The translations under genes were made by a program, and so were the position numbers. Under the pieces are notes generated by a model. That model saw only the letters and a list, made by a program, of their open reading frames with translations. It was not told where the DNA came from and did no database searches. Shown piece by piece: positions 38,154 through 46,897 of a DNA stretch of 55,882 bases (position 1 is the stretch's first letter; each line of letters opens with the position of its first letter). Origin of the DNA: Pseudonocardia sp. KRD291 (GTDB lineage Bacteria > Actinomycetota > Actinomycetes > Mycobacteriales > Pseudonocardiaceae); the NCBI RefSeq assembly GCF_019263595.1, contig NZ_JADQDD010000007.1, positions 1-55,882 on the forward strand, given 5' to 3'.

Positions 38154-39983
38154 TCAGCCGTCCCGGTCGCGGCGCACCCCGGACCACGCGCCCCACAGGT
38201 CGGCGTAGCGACCACCGGCCTGCACCAGGTCCTCGTGCCGGCCCTGCTCCGCGACCCGGCCGGCGTCGAGCACCACGACCAGGTCGGCGTCGCAGGCCTG
38301 GGTGAGCCGGTGCGCGACGACGAGACCGGTCCGGCCCCGCAGGGCGGCCGCCGCGGCCACCTCCAGCACGCGGGCGCCCGCGCTGCCCGCCTCCGCGGTC
38401 GCCTCGTCGAGGATCGCGACCGGCGGGTCGGCCAGCACGAGCCGGGCCAGGGCCAGCTGCTGGGACTGCACGACGGTGAGGGTGTGCCCGCCGTCGCCGA
38501 CGACGGTGTCGAGCCCGTCGGACAGGGCGCTCGCCCAGCCCAGCGCCCCGACGGTGTCCAGCGCGTCGCGCAGCCGCTCATCGGTGGCGTCCGGGCGGGC
38601 CAGGCGCAGGTCGTCGGCGAGCGACCCGGCGAACACGTGCACCTCCTGGGTCACCAGGGCGACCGTGCGCCGCCGCCCGTCCGGGCTCTGCTCCGCCAGC
38701 GCGGCGCCGCCGATCGCCACCGACCCGCCGGACGGGTCGTGCATGCCGGCGACCAGCTTCGCCAGCGTCGACTTGCCCGCCCCGCTGGTGCCGACCAGGG
38801 CCACCCGGGTCCCCGCCGCGACGTCGAGGTCCACGCCGGACAGCGCCGGGTGGCCGTCGACGTAGGAGTAGGTGAGGTCGCCGGCGCGGACGCCGCCGCC
38901 GGCCGGGACGGCCGGATCGGCCGGGCGGTCCTCGTCCGGCAGGTCGGCCACCCCGACGATGCGGCGCAGGCCCGCGATCGCGGACTGGGCCGCGTCCAGC
39001 TGGAACAGCACGATGTTGATCGGGGTGAACAGGTTGATGAAGTACAGCGCCGCGGCGCTGGCCACCCCGATCGTCGCGGTGCCGCTGCGGACCAGCAGGA
39101 ACCCGGCCACCAGCACGCCGACGAGCCCGACCAGCTCGCCCGCGTTGAGCCGTCCGAAGAAGCGGGTCTGCAGCCGCACCAGCCGCAGCCCGATGGTGAC
39201 CAGGGCCTGGGCGCGTTCCCGGACCCGTCCGAGGTGCTCGTCGTGCAGCCGGAACGCGCGCACCGTGGCCACCCCGCCCGCGGTGTCGAGCAGCTGCTGC
39301 TGCTGCGCGCCGCCGGCGATCCGCTGCTCGGTGTAGAGCGGGCCGGACCAGTTCAGGAACCAGCGCGCGGTCGCCACCTGGATCGGGACCGCGAGCAGCG
39401 CACCGAGCAGGAACCGCCAGTCCAGCACGGCCAGGCCGACCAGTGTCAGCACGATGAGGAACGCCGCCCGGGCGAACTGCGGCAGTGCCTGGCGGACCGC
39501 GGTTCCGACGACCTTGACGTCGTCGGTGACCCGCGACGTCAGGTCGCCGGACCCGGCCCGTTCCAGGCGGGCCAGCGGCAGGACCAGCGCGCGCTCGACG
39601 AACCGCTCGCGCAGCCGCGCGAGCATCGTCTCGCCGACCCGGGCGATCAGCGCGACCCCGACGAACGCGAGCAGGCCCTGGCCCAGCGCGATCCCGGCCA
39701 GGCCGAGCACCGGGCCGAGCAGGACGCCGGTGCCCTCGTCGCGGGGTGCCGACCCCTGCGCGGCCACGGTGTCGACGATCCGGCCGAGCAGGGGAGCGGC
39801 CAGCAGGCTCACCGCCGAGCCGGCCACCAGCGCGGCGACCGCGAGCACCGCGACCCGCCGGCGCGGACGCACCAGCTCGCGGAGCACGGCCCGGACCCGG
39901 GCGCCGTCGGCGATCGGCAGGAGCCGGTCCGGCCCGGAGGACGCGCGGTCGCCGGCGGGTCCGGTGGTCGCCGGGGCGCTCAT
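38154..39983 (-). CDS. ABC half-transporter (exporter fold), catalytic-Walker subunit, pair 1
   Basis: 609 residues; the ATG at 39983 overlaps the stop of the partner gene (ATGA). An exporter-type membrane domain (about residues 30-330, with the ICL motif ERAGSGDLTSRVTDDV) precedes the nucleotide-binding domain: Walker A GTSGAGKST, Q-loop LVTQEVHVF, Walker B VAILDEA with the catalytic Glu, and H-loop VAHRLTQA. The signature motif is degenerate, LTVVQ instead of LSGGQ. Its partner has the opposite defects, so the heterodimer would have one complete composite ATP site. It either exports the siderophore or, like mycobacterial IrtAB, imports it; context does not decide. It is paralogous to the gene at 43262. 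Confidence 0.93.
   Translation of the reverse strand: MSAPATTGPAGDRASSGPDRLLPIADGARVRAVLRELVRPRRRVAVLAVAALVAGSAVSLLAAPLLGRIVDTVAAQGSAPRDEGTGVLLGPVLGLAGIALGQGLLAFVGVALIARVGETMLARLRERFVERALVLPLARLERAGSGDLTSRVTDDVKVVGTAVRQALPQFARAAFLIVLTLVGLAVLDWRFLLGALLAVPIQVATARWFLNWSGPLYTEQRIAGGAQQQQLLDTAGGVATVRAFRLHDEHLGRVRERAQALVTIGLRLVRLQTRFFGRLNAGELVGLVGVLVAGFLLVRSGTATIGVASAAALYFINLFTPINIVLFQLDAAQSAIAGLRRIVGVADLPDEDRPADPAVPAGGGVRAGDLTYSYVDGHPALSGVDLDVAAGTRVALVGTSGAGKSTLAKLVAGMHDPSGGSVAIGGAALAEQSPDGRRRTVALVTQEVHVFAGSLADDLRLARPDATDERLRDALDTVGALGWASALSDGLDTVVGDGGHTLTVVQSQQLALARLVLADPPVAILDEATAEAGSAGARVLEVAAAAALRGRTGLVVAHRLTQACDADLVVVLDAGRVAEQGRHEDLVQAGGRYADLWGAWSGVRRDRDG
38912..39063 (-). repeat. Near-identical 152-bp patch shared with 44029-44180
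   Basis: By eye, 149 of 152 bases are identical to the patch at 44029-44180 in the paralogous ABC gene, well above the similarity of the flanking parts. It encodes the end of the membrane domain and the linker (YFINLFTPINIVLFQLDAAQ and following). Confidence 0.75.
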
Positions 39984-41740
39984 CCGGTCACCATCGCCCG
40001 GTAGTCGGGGTCGTCCATCAGGGACGCGTGCGTGCCGTCGGCGTGCACCCGCCCGGAGCTCAGCACGACCACCCGGTCGGTGACCCCGAGCAGCGCCGGG
40101 CTCGTGGTGAGCAGGACCGTGGTGCGGCCCCGGCGCATCGCGGCGATGCCGGCGGCGATCTCGGCCTCGGTGACCGCGTCGACGGCCGTCGTCGGGTCGT
40201 GCAGGACCAGCACCGGCGGGTCGGCGGCCAGCGCACGGGCGAGCGCGACACGCTGGCGCTGCCCGCCGGAGAGCGAGCTGCCCCGGGAGGCGACCTCGGT
40301 GTCCTGCCCGTCGGGCAGCGTGTCGGCGGCCTGGTCGGCCCGCGCGGCGCGCATCGCCGTATCGGTGTGGGTGCTCGCGGCCCGCCCGGCCAGCACGTTG
40401 TCGAGCAGCGTCCCGGTGAACAGGTGCGAGTCGTGCGCCGCCACCAGGACGCGGCCGCGGGCGACGTCCGGGGCCAGGTCGTGCAGGGCGGAACCGTCCA
40501 CCGCGATCCGCCCGCCGTCCGGTTCGACCTCGCGGGCCAGGCAGGCGGCCAGCGCGGAGGCGTCCGCCGGGTCCGTCGCGACGACCCCGAGCATCTGGCC
40601 TGCGGTGATCTCGAGGCTCAGGCCGTCCAGGGTGCCGTGCCGCAGCTCGCGCAGCCCCAGCCCGCCGACCGGTCGTGCCCCGTCGCCGTCCGCCGCCCCG
40701 CTGGTCGACCCGTCCGCCGCCCTGCCCACCGGGCCGGCCGGTTCCGCCTGCTCGCGCCCCGGCCCGATCGCGGGGGCGGCGTCGAGCAGGTCGGCGATCC
40801 GGCCCGCGGAGGCCCGGGCCTGGGCCAGACGGGCGCCGGCCAGGCCGGTGGTCTGCAGCGGGCCGACCAGGAACTGGGCCAGCCCGACGGCGGCGACCAG
40901 CCCGCCCACGGTGATCGACCCGGACAGCGCCAGCCCGCCGCCGACGAACGCGATCACCGCCAGGAACAGGCCGTTGGCGAGCTCGACGGTCCCGAGGAAC
41001 CCGGCCTCGGCGCGGGTGGCCCGCAGCGTCGCGCTCAGCGCGGTCCCGCTGGTCCGGGCGTACCGCTCGGCCGCGGCCCGTTCCGCGCCGATGCCCTTGA
41101 GCACCCGGATTCCGGACACCAGGTCGCCTGCGGTGCCGGCCGCGCGGGCGGCCCGCTCCTGCTCGGCGCCGCTGCGCCGCTCCAGCGGCCGGCCCACGAG
41201 CTGGACCAGCCAGAGCAGCGGCGGCGTCCCGAGCAGGATCAGCAGCCCGAGCGGGACCGAGATCCGCAGCAGCGAGACCGCGGCCACCGCGACGGCGGCG
41301 AGCGCGGCCAGCCCGGTCGGCACCCAGAAGTTGACCACCGCGACCCGCTTGGCGTCCGCCACCGCGACCGAGGTGATGCCGCCCGGCAGGCGTCCGGCCT
41401 CGGCGCCGCCGCGCTGGTCGAGCAGCCGGCGCGCCACCTCCAGGCGCAGTCGCGCGTCGGCGTGCAGGTCGGCGTGCAGGACCAGGCGGGCGCCGAAGCG
41501 GTAGCTGTAGGACAGCCACACGAAGTCGAGAGCGAGCACCAGCAGCCAGCCGATCAGCGCGGTGACGTCGCCGGTCGCGATCGCGGTGTCGATCACCACC
41601 CCGACCAGGACCGGGACCAGCGCCTCGCCGGCCTGGTGGCTGCAGAGCAGCACCGTGCCGCCGATCAGCCGGCCGCGGAAGGCGCGGACCGACGTGCGGA
41701 GCACCGACGTCCGGTTCACAGCGCCGGTGGGAGCATCCAT
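39980..41740 (-). CDS. ABC half-transporter (exporter fold), LSGGQ subunit, pair 1
   Basis: 586 residues with an exporter-type membrane domain (about 20-300; GTPPLLWLVQLVG and ERRSGAEQERAARAAG near residue 190). The nucleotide-binding domain has lost its Walker A: the position reads GVVATDPADASA, without Gly-Lys-Ser/Thr. It keeps a perfect signature SSLSGGQRQRVALARAL, while the Walker B end is LVLHDPTT, with Pro in place of the catalytic Glu. It must therefore work as the non-hydrolysing partner of the overlapping gene at 38154. The start at 41740 abuts a half-conserved iron box; a start a few codons inside (GTG after DAPTGA) is possible. Confidence 0.92.
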   Translation of the reverse strand: MDAPTGAVNRTSVLRTSVRAFRGRLIGGTVLLCSHQAGEALVPVLVGVVIDTAIATGDVTALIGWLLVLALDFVWLSYSYRFGARLVLHADLHADARLRLEVARRLLDQRGGAEAGRLPGGITSVAVADAKRVAVVNFWVPTGLAALAAVAVAAVSLLRISVPLGLLILLGTPPLLWLVQLVGRPLERRSGAEQERAARAAGTAGDLVSGIRVLKGIGAERAAAERYARTSGTALSATLRATRAEAGFLGTVELANGLFLAVIAFVGGGLALSGSITVGGLVAAVGLAQFLVGPLQTTGLAGARLAQARASAGRIADLLDAAPAIGPGREQAEPAGPVGRAADGSTSGAADGDGARPVGGLGLRELRHGTLDGLSLEITAGQMLGVVATDPADASALAACLAREVEPDGGRIAVDGSALHDLAPDVARGRVLVAAHDSHLFTGTLLDNVLAGRAASTHTDTAMRAARADQAADTLPDGQDTEVASRGSSLSGGQRQRVALARALAADPPVLVLHDPTTAVDAVTEAEIAAGIAAMRRGRTTVLLTTSPALLGVTDRVVVLSSGRVHADGTHASLMDDPDYRAMVTG

Positions 41741-41758
41741 GAACGCAGGCTAACCTCA
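41740..41758. promoter_or_regulatory. Iron-box half site between ABC pair 1 and formyltransferase
   Basis: AGGCTAACCT (41747-41756) is an exact match to ten central-to-right bases of the iron-box consensus, but the left arm is not conserved (13 of 19 overall). It lies in the divergent gap and touches the ABC gene start, so that transcript may be leaderless or start slightly inside. Confidence 0.5.
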
Positions 41759-41851
41759 CCGGAGCGATCGATCATCTGCGGGCCGGACCCGAGATCGCCG
41801 GGTTCCGACCGGCCCGGTCACAGGCGCGGTGCGCCGGAGGGAGGAGCAGCA

Positions 41852-42526
41852 GTGATCTTCGTGGGCGACGGGGCTTTGCTCTGGCGGGCGGTCCGGCACG
41901 CCGTCGACGGCGGCCGGACGGTCGACATGGTCTGCACCGGAGGGCGCTCGGCCGCACCGGCCGCCGTCGCGGACCTCGACGTGCGGACCGTGGACGCGAT
42001 CGGCCCGCTGGGTCCGGAGATCCACCGCGCCTGCTCGGACGGGATCGTGTGGTCGATCGACAACCGGTTCCTGTTCGGGCCGGAGGTGCTCGACGGCGAC
42101 CTGACGGTCTACAACATCCACGGCGGGCCGCTGCCCGGGTACCGCGGGGTGCCGCTGGCCACCGTGGCGCACGCGATCCTGAACGACGAGCGCGAGTTCG
42201 GCGCGACCCTGCACCGGGTCGACCCGGGTATCGACACCGGGCCGGTGGTGGAGGTGCGGCGGTTCCCGATCGACCCCGAGGACGTCTTCGAGGACGTGAT
42301 GGTGGAGCTGATGGAGGCCTGCCACGGGCTGTTCACCGACAACCTCGACGCCGCGGTCGAGGGCAGGCTGGTGGCGGAACCGCAGCCGGAGGGCCGGTCG
42401 GCCTACTACGGCTCGAAGGCGGTGGCCGCGGTCCCGGAGCACCGCGACAACCCGAACTACGAGCGGGCGACCGACCTCGGGATGTTCGAGGACTTCTACC
42501 CCGACGCGGCGGCCGCCTGGCGCTGA
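41852..42526 (+). CDS. Formyltransferase, short form (hydroxyornithine N5-formylation, predicted)
   Basis: 224 residues from a GTG after GGAGGGAGGAG. Only the N-terminal formyltransferase fold is present: the Asn/His/Asp catalytic set is visible in YNIHGGPLPGYRG and VDPGIDTGP (about residues 88-128), and the GGRSAAPAA region replaces the usual nucleotide-loop. The C-terminal tRNA-binding domain of methionyl-tRNA formyltransferase is missing. It should transfer formyl from N10-formyltetrahydrofolate to a small amine, here probably N5-hydroxyornithine. It is divergent from ABC pair 1 across an iron half site and convergent with the GNAT gene. A second, longer formyltransferase lies 4.4 kb downstream. 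Confidence 0.88.
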   Translation: MIFVGDGALLWRAVRHAVDGGRTVDMVCTGGRSAAPAAVADLDVRTVDAIGPLGPEIHRACSDGIVWSIDNRFLFGPEVLDGDLTVYNIHGGPLPGYRGVPLATVAHAILNDEREFGATLHRVDPGIDTGPVVEVRRFPIDPEDVFEDVMVELMEACHGLFTDNLDAAVEGRLVAEPQPEGRSAYYGSKAVAAVPEHRDNPNYERATDLGMFEDFYPDAAAAWR

Positions 42527-42560
42527 GCGGACGTCACCGCGCGCGGCAGGCGGCCACGCG

Positions 42561-43178
42561 TCAGCGGCTCGCGTGCGCGGTGACCTCGCGCCGCAGTGCG
42601 GGCACGTCGTCGGTGCCTGCGGTGTGCACGACGAGCGCGGCCCGTTTGTGCGCCAGCTCGATCTCGCCCAGCTCGTGGAACCCGGCCCGGCCGAACGCGG
42701 CCCGGGCGGCACCGTTGTCCGCGGCCGGCTCGGCCAGCACCCGGGTGCACCCCGGCGTCACCTCGTACATGCCGTGCGCGGTGTCGCGCAGGAGCTCGGT
42801 GCCCCGCCCGCCGCCGCGGGACCCCGGGTCGCCGAGCGCGATGTGCACGCCGACGTCGCCCTCGCGTGCCGGGTAGTGCCGGGCGATCGCGTGCCGGCTG
42901 CTCCAGTAGAGCTCCAGGTAGGCGAACGGGCGCCCGCCCCGCTCCACGATGCAGGGGTGCGCCGGACCGTGCTCGAGCTGGGCGGAGAGCTCCTCGCGCC
43001 AGTCGGCCCGCGACCACGCCTGGTCCCAGAAGCGCGCCACGTCCGGGTCGTTCATCCAGCGGTGCACCAGGTCGAGATCCGGGGCCACCGGGCGTGCCGT
43101 GCGGAACGTCCAGGATCCGGTGGACCGGGGCAGCGGGGGGCGGTGCCCGAACGGGGTCCCGTTCCGTACCACTGTCAT
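42561..43178 (-). CDS. GNAT acyltransferase of siderophore type (IucB/RhbD/MbtK-like)
   Basis: 205 residues. The family pattern is clear: DLDLVHRWMNDPDVARFWDQ, PCIVERGGRPFAYLELYW, DVGVHIALGDPGSRGGGRGT (acyl-CoA-binding loop) and the C-terminal RAAFGRAGFHELGEIELAHK. Such enzymes acylate hydroxylamine or amine groups of siderophore precursors with acetyl- or longer acyl-CoA. With two formyltransferases for the side chains, this one may acetylate the alpha-amine of the first residue, as in erythrochelin-like molecules. GAGGAGG is only one base before the ATG; a GTG two codons inside has better spacing. An iron box lies 39 bases upstream. Confidence 0.88.
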   Translation of the reverse strand: MTVVRNGTPFGHRPPLPRSTGSWTFRTARPVAPDLDLVHRWMNDPDVARFWDQAWSRADWREELSAQLEHGPAHPCIVERGGRPFAYLELYWSSRHAIARHYPAREGDVGVHIALGDPGSRGGGRGTELLRDTAHGMYEVTPGCTRVLAEPAADNGAARAAFGRAGFHELGEIELAHKRAALVVHTAGTDDVPALRREVTAHASR

Positions 43179-43216
43179 GCCTCCTCACGTCGTCACAAAA
43201 GCGACAGATCCGTTAG

Positions 43217-43235
43217 TAAGGGTAGTCTAACCTGA
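43217..43235. promoter_or_regulatory. DtxR/IdeR-like iron box upstream of GNAT gene
   Basis: TAAGGGTAGTCTAACCTGA matches the iron-box consensus at 15 of 19 positions. It lies in the 83-base gap before the reverse-strand acyltransferase, 39 bases from its start, just after the end of ABC pair 2. Confidence 0.75.
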
Positions 43236-43261
43236 TCTTGCCGAGCGGGCCGGCGTGATCG

Positions 43262-45046
43262 TCAGCGCGTCTCGCCGGTGCCCGGGCCGCGCAACCCGGA
43301 CCAGGCCGACCACAGCCGGGCGTACGGGCCGCCGGCCGCCACGAGGTCCTCGTGCGATCCCTGCTCGACGATCCGCCCGGCGTCCAGTACGACGACGACG
43401 TCCGCGCTCGATGCCTGGGTGAGCCGGTGCGCCACGACCAGGGCCGTCCGGCCGCGCAGTGCGGCATCGGCGGCGCTCTCCAGGACCCGGGCGCCGGAGC
43501 TGCCTGCCTCGGCCGTGGCCTCGTCCAGGATGACGACCGGGCGGTCGGCCAGAAAGAGCCGGGCCAGCGCGAGCTGCTGCGACGCCACCACCGTCAGCTC
43601 GTGCCCGCCGGCACCGACGACGGTGTCCAGCCCGTCCGGCAGCGCGGCGGTCCAGCCCAGTGCGCCGACCGCGTCGAGAGCCGCGCGCAGCTCGTCGTCG
43701 GTCGCCGCCGGCCGGGCCAGGCGCAGGTCCGCGGCCAGTGGACCGGCGAAGACGTGCACCTCCTGGGTCACCAGTGAGACGGTGCCCCGGGTCACCTCCG
43801 GGTCCTGGTCCTCGAGCCGGGCGCCGCCGATGTCGACCCACCCGGTGCTCGGGCGGTGCATGCCGGCCACCAGCTTGGCCAGGGTGGTCTTGCCGGCCCC
43901 GCTGGCCCCGACCAGCGCGACCCGCGACCCGGGCTCGACGTCGAGGTGGATGTCGCGCAGTACCGGGTGGTCCGCGACGTAGGCGTGGCCCAGGCCGCGG
44001 GCGCGCACCCGGGAGTCAGCCGGCCGGGCCGGATCGGCCGGGCGGTCCTCGTCCGGCAGGTCGGCCACCCCGACGATGCGGCGCAGGCCGGCGATCGCGG
44101 ACTGGGCCGCATCCAGCTGGAAGAGCACGATGTTGATCGGGGTGAACAGGTTGATGAAGTACAGCGCCGCGGCGCTGGCCGTACCGATCGTGGCGCCGCC
44201 GCCGCGTACGAGCAGGAAGCCGGCCACCAGCACCCCGGCCACGCCGACGTACTCGGCGGCGTTGAGCCGTCCGAAGAACCGCGTCTGCAGGCGCACGACG
44301 CGCATGGCCAGCGCGACCACGTGCTCGGCGCGGGCGCGGACCCGCGCGGAGTGCTGCGCGCGCAGCCGGAAGGCCCGGACCGTGGCCAGGCCCGCGGTGG
44401 TATCGAGCAGCTGCTGCTGCTGGGCGCCGCCTGCGATGCGCTGCTCGGCGTAGATCGGGGCCGAGCGGGTCAGGAACCAGCGTGCGGTCCAGGCCTGGAT
44501 CGGGACGGCCAGCAGCGCGCCGACGAGGAACCGCCAGTCCAGGGCGGCCAGCCCGACGAGGGTCAGCGCGATGAGCAGCGCGGCGCGGGCGAACTCCGGC
44601 AACGCCTCGCGCACCGCCTCGCCGACCACCGACACGTCGTCGGTGACCCGCGAGGTGAGGTCACCGGACCCGGCACGCTCGAGCCGTTCCAGCGGCAGGT
44701 GCAGCGCCCGGTCGACGAACCGCTCGCGCAGCCGGGCCAGCATCGTCTCGCCGACCCGGGCGACCAGCGCGACACCGAGGACGGCCAGCAGTCCCTGGCC
44801 GAGAGCGACCCCGACCAGACCGAGCACCGGGCCGGTCACGGCGTCCGCGCCGCGCCGCTGGGCCACGATGTCGACGATCCGGCCGAGCAGCGGCGCGGTC
44901 AGCAGGCTGACCGCGGCGCCGCCGACCAGCATGACGAGGGCGAGCACGGCCCGTGACCGCTGCGGCGCGACGAGCTCGCGCAGCACGGCGCGCATCCGGG
45001 CGCCGTCGGCGACCGGGAGCAGGTGGTCGTTCTCCGGACGGGTCAC
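43262..45046 (-). CDS. ABC half-transporter (exporter fold), catalytic-Walker subunit, pair 2
   Basis: 594 residues; the GTG at 45046 overlaps the partner's stop codon (GTGA). The arrangement repeats that of the gene at 38154: membrane domain with SGDLTSRVTDDVSVVG, Walker A GASGAGKTT, Q-loop LVTQEVHVF, Walker B VVILDEA with catalytic Glu, H-loop VAHRLTQA, and a degenerate signature LTVVAS. It forms the ATP-hydrolysing half of a heterodimer with the gene at 45043. Retention of the same degenerate signature in both copies shows the asymmetry predates the duplication. It may handle a different form of the siderophore, or the opposite direction, from pair 1. Confidence 0.93.
   Translation of the reverse strand: MTRPENDHLLPVADGARMRAVLRELVAPQRSRAVLALVMLVGGAAVSLLTAPLLGRIVDIVAQRRGADAVTGPVLGLVGVALGQGLLAVLGVALVARVGETMLARLRERFVDRALHLPLERLERAGSGDLTSRVTDDVSVVGEAVREALPEFARAALLIALTLVGLAALDWRFLVGALLAVPIQAWTARWFLTRSAPIYAEQRIAGGAQQQQLLDTTAGLATVRAFRLRAQHSARVRARAEHVVALAMRVVRLQTRFFGRLNAAEYVGVAGVLVAGFLLVRGGGATIGTASAAALYFINLFTPINIVLFQLDAAQSAIAGLRRIVGVADLPDEDRPADPARPADSRVRARGLGHAYVADHPVLRDIHLDVEPGSRVALVGASGAGKTTLAKLVAGMHRPSTGWVDIGGARLEDQDPEVTRGTVSLVTQEVHVFAGPLAADLRLARPAATDDELRAALDAVGALGWTAALPDGLDTVVGAGGHELTVVASQQLALARLFLADRPVVILDEATAEAGSSGARVLESAADAALRGRTALVVAHRLTQASSADVVVVLDAGRIVEQGSHEDLVAAGGPYARLWSAWSGLRGPGTGETR
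44029..44180 (-). repeat. Near-identical 152-bp patch shared with 38912-39063
   Basis: Partner of the patch at 38912; three mismatches in 152 bases by eye. Same strand and same position in the paralogous gene. Confidence 0.75.
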
Positions 45047-46749
45047 CCGGTCACCAGCGCCCGGTAGGCGGCGTCGTCGCGGAGCAGGTCGGCGTGTGTG
45101 CCCTCGGCCCGGATCCGGCCGGACTCCAGCACGACGACCCGTTCGGTGACCGCGAGCAGGGCCGGGCTGGTGGTCACCAGCACGGTCGTGCGGCCGCGGC
45201 GGACCTCGCGCAGCCCGTCGGCGATCCGGGTCTCGGTGACGGCGTCGACGGCGGTGGTGGGGTCGTGCAGCACCAGCACCGCCGGGTCCGCCGCCAGTGC
45301 CCGGGCCAGTGCGACCCGCTGGCGCTGGCCACCGGACAGCGAGCTGCCCCGTGCGGTGATCTCGGTGTCGCGCCCCGCCGGGAGCGAGTCCGCGGCCTGG
45401 TCGGCCTGGGCGGCGGCCATCACCCGGTCGAGGTCGCGGTCGCCGGGCCCGCCGGCCAGCACGTTGTCGACCAGGGTGCCGGCGAACAGGTGTGCGTCGT
45501 GCGCGGCGACGAGGACGTGGGTCCGCGCGAGGTCCGGCGGGTAGGCGCCCAGCGGCGTGCCGTCGAGCTCGACGCGGCCGGACCCGGGCTCGGCCTCGCG
45601 GGCCAGGTAGCGCAACAGCGTCGAGGCCTGGGCCGGGTCCGGGACCACCACACCGAGCAGCTGCCCGGCCGGGACGTCGAGGTCGAGCCGGTCGAGGCCA
45701 CCGCCGCCGATCCCCCGCAGGGTGAGCGCTCCGCCGGGCGTCCGGTGCGGGGTGGCGGCGTCGCCCTCGCCCACCGTGTGGCCGGCGCCGAGCACCTCGG
45801 CGATCCGGGCCGCCGACGCCCGGCCCTGCGCGAGCCGCGCGCTGACGAACCCGAAGACCTGCAGCGGGCCGACCAAAAACTGGGCGAGCCCGACCGCGGC
45901 CACGAGCCCACCGACGCTGATCTCGCCGTCGGCCGCGAGACGCCCGCCGATCAGTGCGATCAGGGCCAGGAACAGGCCGTTGCCCAGCTGGACCGATCCG
46001 AGGAACCCGGCCTCGGCACGGGTCGCGCGCAGCGTCGCGCCGAGCGCGGTACGGCTGGTGCCCACGTACGCCGCCATCGCCGCCTTCTCCGCGCCGATGC
46101 CCTTGAGCACCCGGATCCCGGTCACCAGGTCCGCCGCCACCCCGGAGGCCTGGGCGGCCCGTTCCTGTTCGGCCCCGCTGCGTCTCTCCAGCGGCTTGCC
46201 CACGAGCTGGACCAGCCACAGCAGCGGCGGCGTGCCGAGCAGGATCAGCAGACCCAGCGGCAGGGAGATGGTGAGCAGCGACACCGCGGCCACGGCGACG
46301 GCCGCGACCGCGGCCACCCCCAGCGGCAGCATGAAGCTGACGATCGCGACCCGCTTGGCGTCGGAGACCGCGAGGATGGCCAGGCCGCCCGGCAGCCGCC
46401 CGGCCTCGGCACCCCCGCGCGCGTCCAGCAGCCGGTCCGCGAGCTGCATCCGCAGCCGCGCGTCGGCGTGCACGTCGGCGTGCCAGGCCTGCCGGGCGCC
46501 GAACCGGTAGCACGTCGAGAGGAACAGGAAGTCCACACCGAGCAGCGCCAGCCAGCCGATCAGCGCCGCCGGGTCGCCGGTCCCGACCGCCTCGTCGATG
46601 ACCACGCCCACCAGCACCGGAACGAGCGCCTCACCCGTCTGGTGCCCGCAGAACAGGGTGGCCGCCGCCGCGAGCCGCCCGCGGAACGCGCCGAGCGAGC
46701 CGCGCAGGACGGACGCGCCCGTGTGCGGACGGGCCACCGAGCTCGGCAT
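45043..46749 (-). CDS. ABC half-transporter (exporter fold), LSGGQ subunit, pair 2
   Basis: 568 residues from the ATG at 46749; an ATG at 46782 is an alternative and neither has a strong ribosome site. Like the gene at 39980 it has a membrane domain (GTPPLLWLVQLVG, ERRSGAEQERAAQASG) and a nucleotide-binding domain whose Walker A is destroyed (GVVVPDPAQAST). It has a perfect SSLSGGQRQRVALARAL and a Walker B ending LVLHDPTT without the catalytic Glu. It pairs with the overlapping gene at 43262. An iron box lies about 100 bases upstream, shared with the divergent formyltransferase. Confidence 0.92.
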   Translation of the reverse strand: MPSSVARPHTGASVLRGSLGAFRGRLAAAATLFCGHQTGEALVPVLVGVVIDEAVGTGDPAALIGWLALLGVDFLFLSTCYRFGARQAWHADVHADARLRMQLADRLLDARGGAEAGRLPGGLAILAVSDAKRVAIVSFMLPLGVAAVAAVAVAAVSLLTISLPLGLLILLGTPPLLWLVQLVGKPLERRSGAEQERAAQASGVAADLVTGIRVLKGIGAEKAAMAAYVGTSRTALGATLRATRAEAGFLGSVQLGNGLFLALIALIGGRLAADGEISVGGLVAAVGLAQFLVGPLQVFGFVSARLAQGRASAARIAEVLGAGHTVGEGDAATPHRTPGGALTLRGIGGGGLDRLDLDVPAGQLLGVVVPDPAQASTLLRYLAREAEPGSGRVELDGTPLGAYPPDLARTHVLVAAHDAHLFAGTLVDNVLAGGPGDRDLDRVMAAAQADQAADSLPAGRDTEITARGSSLSGGQRQRVALARALAADPAVLVLHDPTTAVDAVTETRIADGLREVRRGRTTVLVTTSPALLAVTERVVVLESGRIRAEGTHADLLRDDAAYRALVTG

Positions 46750-46849
46750 GCGTGGAGGGTAGCCACCCCCGGCGTTCGTGATCATGACCGGATGCGTCCG
46801 GGGCCGGACGGTCGGACGCCGGGATCCGCACCGTCCCGCCGTGCATAGC

Positions 46850-46868
46850 TTAGGGTAAGCAAACCGGA
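46850..46868. promoter_or_regulatory. DtxR/IdeR-like iron box between ABC pair 2 and formyltransferase 2
   Basis: TTAGGGTAAGCAAACCGGA matches the consensus TTAGGTTAGGCTAACCTAA at 14 of 19 positions. It is 29 bases before the forward formyltransferase start and about 100 before the reverse ABC start, so it could control both. Confidence 0.65.
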
Positions 46869-46897
46869 AGTTCGGCGGATCTCGGAGGGTGACGGGC

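Noticed and set aside
38154-41759. A single continuous 1,201-codon frame that could suggest a fused full ABC transporter
   Set aside because: The upstream third is an out-of-frame shadow of the partner gene; the real products are two half-transporters overlapping by ATGA. The same applies to 43262-46513.
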